DNA from: Paludibacteraceae bacterium
GTDB taxonomy: Bacteria > Bacteroidota > Bacteroidia > Bacteroidales > Paludibacteraceae
Direction: 5' to 3'
Length of the DNA: 10,259 nt
NCBI GenBank assembly: GCA_017648235.1
Contig: JAGCIZ010000250.1
Span: forward strand, 1-10,259
The notes below the pieces were generated by a model, which did no database searches, was not told the origin of the DNA, and was given only the letters and a program-made list of their open reading frames with translations. Shown here one piece after another: positions 1-7,253 of this stretch (the first letter of the stretch is position 1; the number at the start of each line of letters is the position of its first letter). The position numbers and the translations under genes are program-made.

Positions 1-2
1 AA

Positions 3-575
3 ATCCTTGTAAAAGGTAAAACAATTACTCCTGGATATTATAACTTGCCAGAGGTCAATGCAGTGGCGTTTATAGATGGATGGTTCCGCACCGGAGATTC
101 GGGAAAAATTGACGAAGATGGTCATTTGATTATTGTTGATAGAATAAAAGATTTGTTCAAAACATCGAACGGAAAATATATTGCTCCTCAACAAATTGAA
201 ACAAAATTGAATATGGATCCTTATATCGCACAAATAGTTGTTATAGGAGATTCTCGCAATTTTGTTACTGCCATTATTGTTCCAGAGTTAGAAGCATTGA
301 AAGAGTTCGCAAGCGATCATAACATTATGTATGACAATCTTGACGAATTGTTAGAAAACCAAAAAGTTCAAAAACTTTATAGTGAACGCATAGAAACTGC
401 TCAAAAAGATATGGCAAACTTCGAGAAAGTGAAAAAGTTCCGCTTGATAAAGAAATGCTTTACAGTAGAATCTGGCGAAATGACTTTGACGCTAAAGCTT
501 CGTCGTGCAGTTATCTTACATAACTACAAAGAACTGATAGACGAGATGTATGCTCCTTCTCAGTCAACTTTATAA
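3..575 (+). CDS. AMP-forming long-chain acyl-CoA synthetase (C-terminal part, 5' end outside window)
   Basis: This is the C-terminal portion of a fatty-acid-CoA ligase of the ANL (adenylate-forming) superfamily, which activates a fatty acid with ATP and CoA through an acyl-adenylate. The reading frame is open from the window edge, so the start lies upstream; the TTG at 45 is internal. The visible part holds the hinge-region motif GWFRTGDSGKIDEDG followed by DRIKDLFKTSNGKYIAPQQIE, which is the A8-like signature of long-chain enzymes. Near the C-terminus, GEMTLTLKLRR matches the family block around the adenylation lysine (compare the usual 'LTPTLKLKR'). The rest of the C-terminal subdomain looks complete up to the stop. 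Chain-length specificity cannot be judged because the substrate pocket is in the missing N-terminal part. A terminator lies just after the stop, so this is the last gene of its transcript. Confidence 0.9.
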   Translation: MLVKGKTITPGYYNLPEVNAVAFIDGWFRTGDSGKIDEDGHLIIVDRIKDLFKTSNGKYIAPQQIETKLNMDPYIAQIVVIGDSRNFVTAIIVPELEALKEFASDHNIMYDNLDELLENQKVQKLYSERIETAQKDMANFEKVKKFRLIKKCFTVESGEMTLTLKLRRAVILHNYKELIDEMYAPSQSTL

Positions 576-587
576 GTTCTAAATAAT

Positions 588-618
588 AAAAAGCCCTCTA
601 AATTTAGAGGGCTTTTTT
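588..618. terminator. Bidirectional rho-independent terminator
   Basis: A perfect 20-base palindrome (593-612, arms GCCCTCTAAA / TTTAGAGGGC) is flanked by a run of five A on the left and six T on the right. It therefore forms a stem with a U tract when read from either strand. It sits between the convergent acyl-CoA synthetase and GH92 genes and can serve both. Confidence 0.92.
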
Positions 619-634
619 ATTTGAACATAAATTA

Positions 635-2905
635 TTATTCCCCGCTTCCCCATTTAGATGGTTGACTTCCCATTGTAAACTCTAAAATAGCACCATTCAT
701 AATATCCTCATGAGTGATAAATGGAGTATTTAATGGCGCCCCGTTGAGCAAAACTGATTGTATATATTTATTTTCTTTTGTAGCATTATTCGCCTTAACA
801 ATAAACTTATTGCCGTTAGAAAGATGAACAGTAGAGTTCTCAAACAATGGACGTCCAATAGAATAGACAGGATTTCCCGGTGCAACTTGGTAAATTCCCA
901 AAGCATTCATAATATACCATGCCGACATCTGACCGCAATCTTCATTGCCCGAAAGTCCATCAACATCAGCAAAATACTGACTATACAAAATACTATCTAC
1001 CAATGCTTGTGTTTTGTAAGGCTGACCTACATAGTTGTAAAGATGTGCAATATGATGACTTGGTTCATTGCCATGTGCATACATCCCTATCAAACCAGAA
1101 ATGTCTGACGAAATTAGTTCTCCCTCTAAACGTGAATCCATCGAAAAAAGAGTATCCAATTTTTCAATAAAATTTACTCTTCCTCCCATCAAATCCACCA
1201 ATCCTTGCACGTCATGAGGAACAAACCACGTCCATTGCCATGCAACTCCTTCGCAGTAGTCATCTTCGCGGTGATTCGAAGCAATTGGGTTAAATGGTTC
1301 GCGCCAATTTCCTTTATCGTCAAGTCCACGCATGAAACCTACATTTTTATCAAAATAATATCGATATCCTTGTCCTAATTCTCTGTATCGATCATAGAGA
1401 ATAGAATCTCCTAATTCTTTAGCGAACTGAGAAATACACCAATCTGCATACGCATATTCTAAGCCTTTTGCAACCGCCTCATGCTCCAAGTTACAAGGGA
1501 TATATCCTAATTTATTTTTGTAATCCTTTGATTTCAAAACAAGAGCATTTCTCATCTTCACTGGAGTTATGATGTTTGTCGAATCAAAATTTGAACTCTT
1601 CAAACATGCTTCATAAGCTTTTTGTACATCAAAATTGCGATTACCTTTCATAAATGCATCCACAATAACAGGCACAGCATTATATCCAATCATAGTAGCT
1701 GTGTAATTTCCTGCCAATTCCCACAATGGCAACAGACCTCCCTCACTATATTTTGAAAGCAACGAAACAATAAATTCGTTGTTCAAATCTGGATCAATAA
1801 TGGTATAAAGCGGATGAAATGCTCTAAAAGTGTCCCAAAGTGAAAAAATAGTATAAATTGGCTTATTAGGATCCGTTTTTCTTATCTTGTGATCCATTCC
1901 TAAGTATCTACCATCAACATCCGAAAACACATTTGGAGCAACAGCAGTATGATACATTGCAGTGTAGAAAATCTTTTTATGTTCCTCATCGGAGGTTGTG
2001 ATATCAATTTTCTGTAAAAATTTATTCCAAGCCAATTTAGCATCATTACGCGCTTTGTCAAAGTTCCAATCAGGAATTTCGCTTAATACATTATTTTTTG
2101 CTCCTTCAATATCAACAGCCGAAACACCAACTTTCACGAAAACCTGCTCATTTTCTTCGGTTGCAAAACGCACAACAACTTTTGCTTGAGGAAGTTCTAC
2201 TCCATTTTCAACAACCGGAGCTTCTACAATCTTATAAGACGAAAATGGTTTTGAAAATTTTGCATAGAAATTTATTTTCTGCTCAAAAGCCCAATAAACA
2301 GTCATCTTACTTCCTACTATTTCTGTATCGCTAATTACCTTTAACTGTAGATTTTCGTTACGCTGATGTTGAAGAGAGTAGTCTAAATCAAGAACAAATC
2401 CAGAATTTTCACTCCTTGGAAATGTGTAACGATGAATTGCTCCACGCTTTGTGGCAGAAAGTTCTGCCTGCACGCCGTAAGTATCCAAGAAAACTGAATA
2501 ATAACCAGCTTCAGCTTTTTCATTTTCATGCGAGAACACAGAAGCATAATTTGTTTGCTGACTCTTTTTCCCTTGAAAGTTTGTGTTTACTTCTCCTACA
2601 ATAGGCATAAGAAGCACATCTCCATAATCGCAACATCCTGTTCCACTAAGATGTGTGTGCGAAAAACCATTTATGGTAGTATCGGCATAATAATAACCCG
2701 AGCATGCATCCCATTCATTGATACGGGTATCTGGACTTGGTTGAATCATTCCATTGGGAACTATAGCTCCAGGGAACGTATGTCCATGTCCACCTGTCCC
2801 TATAAAAGGATCCACATATTGTGTGTAATCTTTTGTTTGCTCTTTACAACAAGAAAAGAGGATTAATGCAACACTAACGATGCTAATAACTTGATTTTTT
2901 TTCAT
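635..2905 (-). CDS. GH92 family alpha-mannosidase, predicted outer-membrane lipoprotein
   Basis: This is a full-length (756 aa) glycoside hydrolase family 92 protein. GH92 enzymes are calcium-dependent, inverting exo-alpha-mannosidases, most often alpha-1,2, that trim N-glycans and yeast mannan. The N-terminus is a lipoprotein signal: KK, a hydrophobic stretch (residues 6-17), then a lipobox around LFSCC (Cys19/Cys20). The family landmarks occur in order: DPFIGTGGHGHTFPGA (about 32-47), FSHTHLSGTGCCDYGD (about 81-96), SLWDTFRAFHPL (about 355-366), EGVAWQWTWFVPHDVQG (about 552-568), HGNEPSHHIAHLYNY (about 611-625) and GNEDCGQMSAWY (about 653-664). Glu552 and the Glu655/Asp656 pair fall in the blocks that hold the catalytic acid and base in the family; that assignment comes from motif position, not structure. 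No SusC/SusD-like or other glycan genes lie next to it here, so it looks like a stand-alone enzyme, not part of a visible polysaccharide-utilization locus. Linkage specificity is not proven by sequence. Confidence 0.95.
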   Translation of the reverse strand: MKKNQVISIVSVALILFSCCKEQTKDYTQYVDPFIGTGGHGHTFPGAIVPNGMIQPSPDTRINEWDACSGYYYADTTINGFSHTHLSGTGCCDYGDVLLMPIVGEVNTNFQGKKSQQTNYASVFSHENEKAEAGYYSVFLDTYGVQAELSATKRGAIHRYTFPRSENSGFVLDLDYSLQHQRNENLQLKVISDTEIVGSKMTVYWAFEQKINFYAKFSKPFSSYKIVEAPVVENGVELPQAKVVVRFATEENEQVFVKVGVSAVDIEGAKNNVLSEIPDWNFDKARNDAKLAWNKFLQKIDITTSDEEHKKIFYTAMYHTAVAPNVFSDVDGRYLGMDHKIRKTDPNKPIYTIFSLWDTFRAFHPLYTIIDPDLNNEFIVSLLSKYSEGGLLPLWELAGNYTATMIGYNAVPVIVDAFMKGNRNFDVQKAYEACLKSSNFDSTNIITPVKMRNALVLKSKDYKNKLGYIPCNLEHEAVAKGLEYAYADWCISQFAKELGDSILYDRYRELGQGYRYYFDKNVGFMRGLDDKGNWREPFNPIASNHREDDYCEGVAWQWTWFVPHDVQGLVDLMGGRVNFIEKLDTLFSMDSRLEGELISSDISGLIGMYAHGNEPSHHIAHLYNYVGQPYKTQALVDSILYSQYFADVDGLSGNEDCGQMSAWYIMNALGIYQVAPGNPVYSIGRPLFENSTVHLSNGNKFIVKANNATKENKYIQSVLLNGAPLNTPFITHEDIMNGAILEFTMGSQPSKWGSGE

Positions 2906-2930
2906 AATACTATTTTTTATCTTCCAAAAG

Positions 2931-2960
2931 CAAAGATAATAAAATAGTGATTAGTGGCAA
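2931..2960 (-). promoter_or_regulatory. Bacteroidota-type promoter of the GH92 gene
   Basis: On the minus strand a -33-like TTG (2960-2958) is followed by 19 bases and then TATCTTTG (2938-2931). This fits the Bacteroidota housekeeping consensus TTG-N19-TAnnTTTG. The ATG follows 25 bases after the -7 box, giving a short leader with no clear Shine-Dalgarno sequence, as is usual in this phylum. Confidence 0.75.
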
Positions 2961-2990
2961 TTTTGCAATGGAAAGAAAAAAAATAGAATC

Positions 2991-3022
2991 TTGCTACGAC
3001 TCAGTTGAATTTCATATCTTTG
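2991..3022 (+). promoter_or_regulatory. Bacteroidota-type promoter of dprA
   Basis: TATCTTTG at 3015-3022 matches the -7 consensus TAnnTTTG. A TTG lies at 2991-2993, leaving a 21-base spacer, slightly longer than the ideal 19. The start codon of dprA lies 28 bases past the -7 box. It is divergent to the GH92 promoter, with about 30 bases between the two -33 elements. Confidence 0.65.
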
Positions 3023-3050
3023 TGTTAATTATATATACCCCAAAAAACGA

Positions 3051-4163
3051 ATGAAATCCTCTTTGCAGTATAACATAGCTCTTACACAACTTAGAGGCAT
3101 AGGACCAATATTAGCGAAGAACTTGTTGGCACATTTTGGCTCAGTTGAAGCTATTTTTTCGGAAAATGCGATAGCTTTGTCAAAAACAATGGGCATTGGT
3201 GCCGTGCTAGCAAAGGAGATTGTTGATTCGCGTCAACAAGCCTTAGATATTGCACAAAAAGAGTTGGATTTCATCCAAAAACACAATATTACACCACTGT
3301 TTTTTACTGACAAACAGTATCCTTTCCGACTCAAAGAGTGCATTGACGCTCCTATGGTGCTTTTCTCAAAAGGAAATGTAGACCTTAATTCTGGAAAATT
3401 TGTTGCTGTAGTAGGTACTCGAAAAATAACTCACTATGGGCAAAAACTTTGTGAAGAATTTGTAGAACAACTTGCCGCAAACCATCCCGATATAACTTTT
3501 GTGAGTGGATTGGCTTACGGAGTAGATATTTGTGCGCATAAAAAATCAGTTGAGATGAATGTGCCAAACGTAGGAGTTGTTGCGCATAGTTTAGATAGAA
3601 TTTATCCATCTGCTCACTGTAATGTTGCAAAAAAAATAGTAGAAAATGGTGCTATTGTGAGCGAATATCTCAGCGGAACAAAACCTGATGCAACAAATTT
3701 TGTACAGCGCAATAGAATCATTGCCGGAATGTGCGATGCCGTTCTTATTGTAGAATCGCCCAAAAAAGGAGGAGCTCTCATTACTGCTGAATTTGCTAAC
3801 AATTACAATCGTGATGTGTTTGCATTTCCTGGCCGAGTAGGCGATGTTTATTCCGAAGGTTGCAACCAACTTATCATCAAAAACAAAGCTGTACTTATTC
3901 AATCGGCTACCGATGTAGAGAATTTTATGGGTTGGGAAAAAGATTGTGAAAAGACGGCAATTCAACCTAAAATCTGTTTCAATGAACTTTCTATTGACGA
4001 ACAAAAAGTAGTAACTCTTTTAACCAAGGAAAAAGAGTTGCATATAAATACCATTGCAGTTAGAACTTCTATGCCAATTTCTAGTTTATCATCTCTGCTA
4101 ATCGAAATGGAGTTTAGAGGTTTGATAAGATGCTTTCCTGGTAATAAATACCAATTAACTTAA
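3051..4163 (+). CDS. dprA: DNA processing protein DprA (Smf)
   Basis: DprA binds incoming single-stranded DNA during natural transformation, protects it and loads RecA. It is also conserved in bacteria not known to be competent. The 370-aa protein shows the full architecture. An N-terminal helix-hairpin-helix region (about 8-60) includes LRGIGPILAKNLL and MGIGAVLAKEIV. A Rossmann-like DprA core follows (about 80-290) with VGTRKITHYG (121-130), VSGLAYGVDICAHKKS (151-166), the block QRNRIIAGMCDAVLIVES (219-236) continuing to KKGGALITAEFA, and FAFPGRVGDVYSEGCNQLI (258-276). A C-terminal winged-helix region (about 310-370) ends in GLIRCFPGNKYQLT. Length and motif order are normal and nothing suggests decay. 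It is monocistronic here: its own promoter lies upstream and rpsO has a separate promoter downstream. Confidence 0.96.
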   Translation: MKSSLQYNIALTQLRGIGPILAKNLLAHFGSVEAIFSENAIALSKTMGIGAVLAKEIVDSRQQALDIAQKELDFIQKHNITPLFFTDKQYPFRLKECIDAPMVLFSKGNVDLNSGKFVAVVGTRKITHYGQKLCEEFVEQLAANHPDITFVSGLAYGVDICAHKKSVEMNVPNVGVVAHSLDRIYPSAHCNVAKKIVENGAIVSEYLSGTKPDATNFVQRNRIIAGMCDAVLIVESPKKGGALITAEFANNYNRDVFAFPGRVGDVYSEGCNQLIIKNKAVLIQSATDVENFMGWEKDCEKTAIQPKICFNELSIDEQKVVTLLTKEKELHINTIAVRTSMPISSLSSLLIEMEFRGLIRCFPGNKYQLT

Positions 4164-4226
4164 TTTTATAGTTTAGAGCAAAAAACTTTTTTTACCAAAA
4201 AGCATGTTTTTCAAGAAAATATGTTG

Positions 4227-4234
4227 TATCTTTG
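4227..4234 (+). promoter_or_regulatory. -7 box of the rpsO promoter
   Basis: TATCTTTG matches the Bacteroidota -7 consensus exactly and is identical to the boxes before dprA and the GH92 gene. No good TTG is found 19-21 bases upstream, only the T-rich stretch near 4205-4211, so the -33 element is weak. Transcription would start about 45 bases before the rpsO ATG. Confidence 0.6.
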
Positions 4235-4237
4235 CGC

Positions 4238-4250
4238 TCCCTTTTTGGGA
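4238..4250 (+). promoter_or_regulatory. Small hairpin in the rpsO leader (possible regulatory element)
   Basis: TCCC (4238-4241) and GGGA (4247-4250) are separated by five T, forming a short hairpin at about the transcript start. The remaining leader up to the ATG is a T/A-rich tract. S15 represses its own mRNA through leader structures in several phyla, but no known Bacteroidota S15 leader is recognised here. A 4-bp stem could easily be chance. Confidence 0.25.
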
Positions 4251-4284
4251 AATCATAATTTTTATTTTTTAATTTTAAGTTTTT

Positions 4285-4554
4285 ATGTATTTAACACCAG
4301 AAAAAAAAGCAGAAATCTTTGAAAAGTACGGAAAGTCGAATACTGATACTGGGTCAGCTGAATCTCAGATAGCATTATTTTCATACCGTATTTCTCACTT
4401 GACTCAGCACTTGAAGTCAAACAAAAAAGATTATAGCACAGCTCGTGCGTTGAAAGCATTGGTAGGTAAACGTCGTAAATTGCTTGATTATTTGAAAGCA
4501 AAAGACCTTGAAGGTTATCGTGCACTTATCAAAGAATTAGGAATTAGAAAATAA
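4285..4554 (+). CDS. rpsO: 30S ribosomal protein S15
   Basis: S15 binds the central domain of 16S rRNA early in small-subunit assembly and forms an intersubunit bridge. The 89-aa length is exactly typical. The family signature is complete: DTGSAESQIALFSYRISHLTQHLK (about residues 21-44), then the basic segment ALVGKRRKLLDYL (about 57-69), ending in IKELGIRK. The ATG at 4285 is the only sensible start. It is followed by its own strong terminator and preceded by its own promoter, so it is probably transcribed alone. No pnp gene, a common partner in Proteobacteria, is next to it. Confidence 0.97.
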   Translation: MYLTPEKKAEIFEKYGKSNTDTGSAESQIALFSYRISHLTQHLKSNKKDYSTARALKALVGKRRKLLDYLKAKDLEGYRALIKELGIRK

Positions 4555-4577
4555 TTGCTTTTTCCTTAAATTGAAAG

Positions 4578-4624
4578 CAAAAGACATTCCTTATTTTCTC
4601 AAGGAGTGTCTTTTGTTGTTTTTA
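4578..4624 (+). terminator. Rho-independent terminator after rpsO
   Basis: Fifteen-base arms (4578-4592 and 4601-4615, CAAAAGACATTCCTT against AAGGAGTGTCTTTTG) pair with only one G-U wobble around an 8-base loop. A T-rich tail follows at 4616-4623. It lies 23 bases after the rpsO stop. waaA begins 30 bases beyond the tail, so it needs either read-through or a promoter inside this short gap; no convincing -7 box was seen there. Confidence 0.88.
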
Positions 4625-4653
4625 GTAAAAAACTCATTCTTTCTATCTAAAAA

Positions 4654-5871
4654 ATGTACAACACGGTTTACAATATTGCAATGTGCTTGATGGTGCTGAC
4701 AATTAAGTTTTGTGCACTATTCAAGAAAAAAATGTATCATCGCAAAAAAGGTAGCAAACAAATTTGGCAGAAGTTATCCATTGCTGACAAAACAGCAAAA
4801 TACATTTGGGTTCACGTAGCCTCATTTGGAGAATTTGAACAAGGACGACCTGTTATCGAAACTATCAAAGAAAAAAATCCTGAGGCAAAAATTTTACTTA
4901 CATTTTTCTCGCCGTCTGGTTACGAAATTTGCAAAAACTATCCACTCGCCGATATAGTTTGCTATCTCCCAATTGACACTCCTCGCAATGCAAGGCGATT
5001 TGTAAACGCTATTCAGATAGAAAAAGCGATTTTTGTAAAATACGAATTTTGGAGAAATATTCTTTCAGAACTCAAAAAACGAGAGATCCCAACCTATTTG
5101 ATTTCAAGTACATTTAGAAAAAATCAGTTATTTTTCAGCCCTTGTGGCATTTCGCATCGAAAAGTTTTGAACTGTTTCACTCATATTTTTGTACAAAATG
5201 AGTCATCAAAAAATCTTTTGCAGAAAATAAACATTCATGACGTAACCATTTCGGGCGATACCCGATTCGATAGAGTTGTAAAAATTGCTCAAAATGCGAA
5301 ACAGTTCCCATTGATAAGAATTTTTGCAGAGAGTCAGAATGTTTTGGTAGCAGGAAGTACTTGGGAAAAAGACGAGAAAATTATTATCAAACATTTCAAC
5401 AAAAATCATTCGCAGAAACTTATTATTGCTCCACATGAAATCTCAAAACACCGTCTTGAAGTTCTTTGTAGTAAAATAAAACGTCCGTATGTCAAATATT
5501 CGGAAGCAACGGAAGAAAACGTTACTCAAGCCGACTGTTTGGTTATTGATGGATTTGGACTTCTCTCTTCAATTTATCAGTACGGTAGTTTGGCTTATAT
5601 TGGTGGCGGATTCGGAGTTGGAATTCATAACACTTTGGAAGCGGCAGTTTGGAAAATTCCTATTATCTTTGGACCTAATTATCAGAAGGCAGAAGAGGCA
5701 AAAGATTTGATTGCTTGCGGTGGTGCAATTTCGGTCACCAACCAAGAGGAATACAAAAAGGCTTTGACGCAACTTTTGAACGAAAAAAATGCCGGTGAAC
5801 AGGCTGGAATTTATGTGCAACAACACGCTGGTTCTACCGATTTAATTATGAACTTAATTTTTAGAGATTAA
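4654..5871 (+). CDS. waaA: 3-deoxy-D-manno-octulosonic acid (Kdo) transferase
   Basis: WaaA (KdtA, family GT30) transfers Kdo from CMP-Kdo to lipid A precursor at the cytoplasmic face of the inner membrane, the first step of LPS core assembly. The 405-aa protein has a hydrophobic N-terminal anchor (about residues 5-23) followed by a basic patch. The family motifs follow: VASFGEFEQGRPVIE (about 55-69, with Glu60 at the position of the proposed catalytic base), ISGDTRFDRV (199-208), VAGSTWEKDE (232-241), IAPHEISKHRLE (258-269), and GGGFGVGIHNTLEAAVWKIP (317-336) continuing to IFGPNYQKAEEAKDLI. The last two belong to the GT-B nucleotide-sugar half. Its stop lies 3 bases before the hisS ATG, which points to co-transcription. 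Whether it adds one or two Kdo units cannot be told from the sequence. Confidence 0.95.
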   Translation: MYNTVYNIAMCLMVLTIKFCALFKKKMYHRKKGSKQIWQKLSIADKTAKYIWVHVASFGEFEQGRPVIETIKEKNPEAKILLTFFSPSGYEICKNYPLADIVCYLPIDTPRNARRFVNAIQIEKAIFVKYEFWRNILSELKKREIPTYLISSTFRKNQLFFSPCGISHRKVLNCFTHIFVQNESSKNLLQKINIHDVTISGDTRFDRVVKIAQNAKQFPLIRIFAESQNVLVAGSTWEKDEKIIIKHFNKNHSQKLIIAPHEISKHRLEVLCSKIKRPYVKYSEATEENVTQADCLVIDGFGLLSSIYQYGSLAYIGGGFGVGIHNTLEAAVWKIPIIFGPNYQKAEEAKDLIACGGAISVTNQEEYKKALTQLLNEKNAGEQAGIYVQQHAGSTDLIMNLIFRD

Positions 5872-5874
5872 AAC

Positions 5875-6600
5875 ATGGCACAACAAACTTCGATACCAAA
5901 AGGAACTCGCGACTTTACCCCCGAAGAGATGGTAAAGAGGAACTATATTTTCGACACCATTCGTTCAGTGTTTCGCCTATATGGTTTTCAACAAATAGAA
6001 ACACCTGCAATGGAAAACCTATCGACTTTGATGGGAAAATATGGCGAAGAAGGCGATAAACTTTTATTCAAAATTCTTAATTCTGGCGATTTTATTGGAA
6101 AAATTGATTCCGAAGAATTATTGCAAAAAAATAGCATTAAGCTTACCAACAAAATTTCGGAAAAAGGTTTGCGTTACGACCTTACTGTGCCATTTGCTCG
6201 TTTTGTAGTGCAAAACCGCGACAAAATCACGTTCCCCTTCAAACGTTTCCAAATCCAACCCGTTTGGCGTGCCGATCGTCCTCAAAAAGGTCGCTATCGT
6301 GAGTTTTTCCAATGTGATGCCGATGTTGTGGGAAGCAACTCGTTGCTCAACGAGGTTGAGTTAATCCAAATCATCAATGAGGTTTTTCGCCGTTTGCAAA
6401 TTAATGTTTTAATCAAACTCAACAATCGCAAAATTTTGAGCGGAATTGCCGAATACATTGGCGAGCCCGACCACATTGTTGACATTACAGTAGCAATTGA
6501 CAAACTGGATAAAATTGGGTTGGAAAATGTGAATGCCGAACTTTTGGCAAAAGGAATTTCCAACGCGGCAGTCGAAAAGTTGCAACCAATTTGTTGTTAA
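5875..6600 (+). CDS. hisS: Histidyl-tRNA synthetase, N-terminal fragment (gene split by a frameshift)
   Basis: HisRS charges tRNA-His with histidine using ATP. This part holds the first half of the class II catalytic core: PKGTRDFTPEEM near the N-terminus, motif 1 in the following helix/strand, the segment KGLRYDLTVPFARF (about 97-110), and motif 2 as FKRFQIQPVWRADRPQKGR then YREFFQCDADVVGS (about 122-154). The frame runs to a TAA at 6598-6600 after ...EKLQPICC. The downstream homologous sequence continues in another frame from about 6591. Restoring one base in the ATTTG stretch (6589-6593) would give ...QPILLLKGTNAEK... and a 454-aa protein, the usual length in this phylum. Everything outside this point is intact, so a sequencing/assembly error or a very recent mutation is likely. 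Confidence 0.93.
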   Translation: MAQQTSIPKGTRDFTPEEMVKRNYIFDTIRSVFRLYGFQQIETPAMENLSTLMGKYGEEGDKLLFKILNSGDFIGKIDSEELLQKNSIKLTNKISEKGLRYDLTVPFARFVVQNRDKITFPFKRFQIQPVWRADRPQKGRYREFFQCDADVVGSNSLLNEVELIQIINEVFRRLQINVLIKLNNRKILSGIAEYIGEPDHIVDITVAIDKLDKIGLENVNAELLAKGISNAAVEKLQPICC

Positions 6601-7238
6601 AAGGAACTAATGCCGAAAAACTTGCTCAACTAAAACAAGTGCTTTCCACATCTAAAGTTGGACAAAAAGGTATTGAAGAAACAGAAACAATCCTTAACGC
6701 CATTAGCGAACTTGCATTGCCATACGAAGTTGAGCTTGACCTTACGCTTGCTCGTGGCTTGAATTACTACACAGGAGCAATTCTCGAAGTAAAAGCTTTG
6801 GACGTTGCTATTGGAAGCATCAGCGGTGGCGGACGCTACGACAATTTAACTGGCGTTTTCGGCATGAATGGTGTTTCGGGCGTGGGCATTTCGTTTGGTG
6901 CCGACCGCATCTACGATGTTCTCAACCAACTCGATTTATATCCTAAAAATGCGGTTGAACGTACTAAACTTTTGTTCATTGCATTTGGTAACAACGAGTT
7001 GAATGCGTGCGTAAAAATGGCTGCTCAAGCTCGTGCCAATGGAATAAATACTGAAATTTATCCCGAACTAACAAAAATAAAGAAACAAATGACTTATGCC
7101 GACAACAACAAGATTCCTTTTGTTGCCATTGTGGGCGAAAACGAACTCAATGAGGGCAAAGTAATGCTCAAAAATATGCAAACTGGTGAGCAAAGATTGC
7201 TCTCGATGGAAGAAGTTATAGAAACAATTAAACTTTAA
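6591..7238 (+). CDS. hisS: Histidyl-tRNA synthetase, C-terminal fragment (gene split by a frameshift)
   Basis: This frame continues HisRS after the break. It holds the histidine-binding signature LDLTLARGLNYYTGAILEV (about residues 49-67 of the fragment), class II motif 3 as SGGGRYDNLTGVFG and GVSGVGISFGADRI, and a C-terminal alpha/beta anticodon-binding domain from about KLLFIAFGNNELNACVKMA to the stop. The TTG at 6591 is unlikely to be a real initiation site; it marks where the frame becomes homologous. Fifteen bases separate the stop from the next gene. The fragment alone lacks motifs 1 and 2, so it would not be an active enzyme. No second hisS copy is visible in the window. Confidence 0.93.
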   Translation: MLLKGTNAEKLAQLKQVLSTSKVGQKGIEETETILNAISELALPYEVELDLTLARGLNYYTGAILEVKALDVAIGSISGGGRYDNLTGVFGMNGVSGVGISFGADRIYDVLNQLDLYPKNAVERTKLLFIAFGNNELNACVKMAAQARANGINTEIYPELTKIKKQMTYADNNKIPFVAIVGENELNEGKVMLKNMQTGEQRLLSMEEVIETIKL

Positions 7239-7253
7239 AAAATAGATACAAAA

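Noticed and set aside
758..1108. 116-codon plus-strand open frame inside the GH92 gene
   Set aside because: It is antisense to conserved GH92 blocks, with no recognisable domain and no promoter.
3591..4004. 137-codon open frame on the minus strand inside dprA
   Set aside because: It is antisense to strongly conserved DprA motifs and has low-complexity, phenylalanine-rich composition; it is a by-product of the AT-rich coding sequence.
4164..4226. Terminator for dprA in the A/T-rich gap
   Set aside because: Only weak A-run/T-run pairings (around 4180-4197 and 4196-4211) are present, without a GC-containing stem, so a terminator cannot be supported.
6583..6602. Programmed -1 ribosomal frameshifting in hisS
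   Set aside because: The zero-frame codons before the stop (CAA CCA ATT TGT TGT) contain no X-XXY-YYZ slippery heptamer that would let both tRNAs re-pair, and no HisRS is known to me that needs recoding. An indel or sequence error is simpler.
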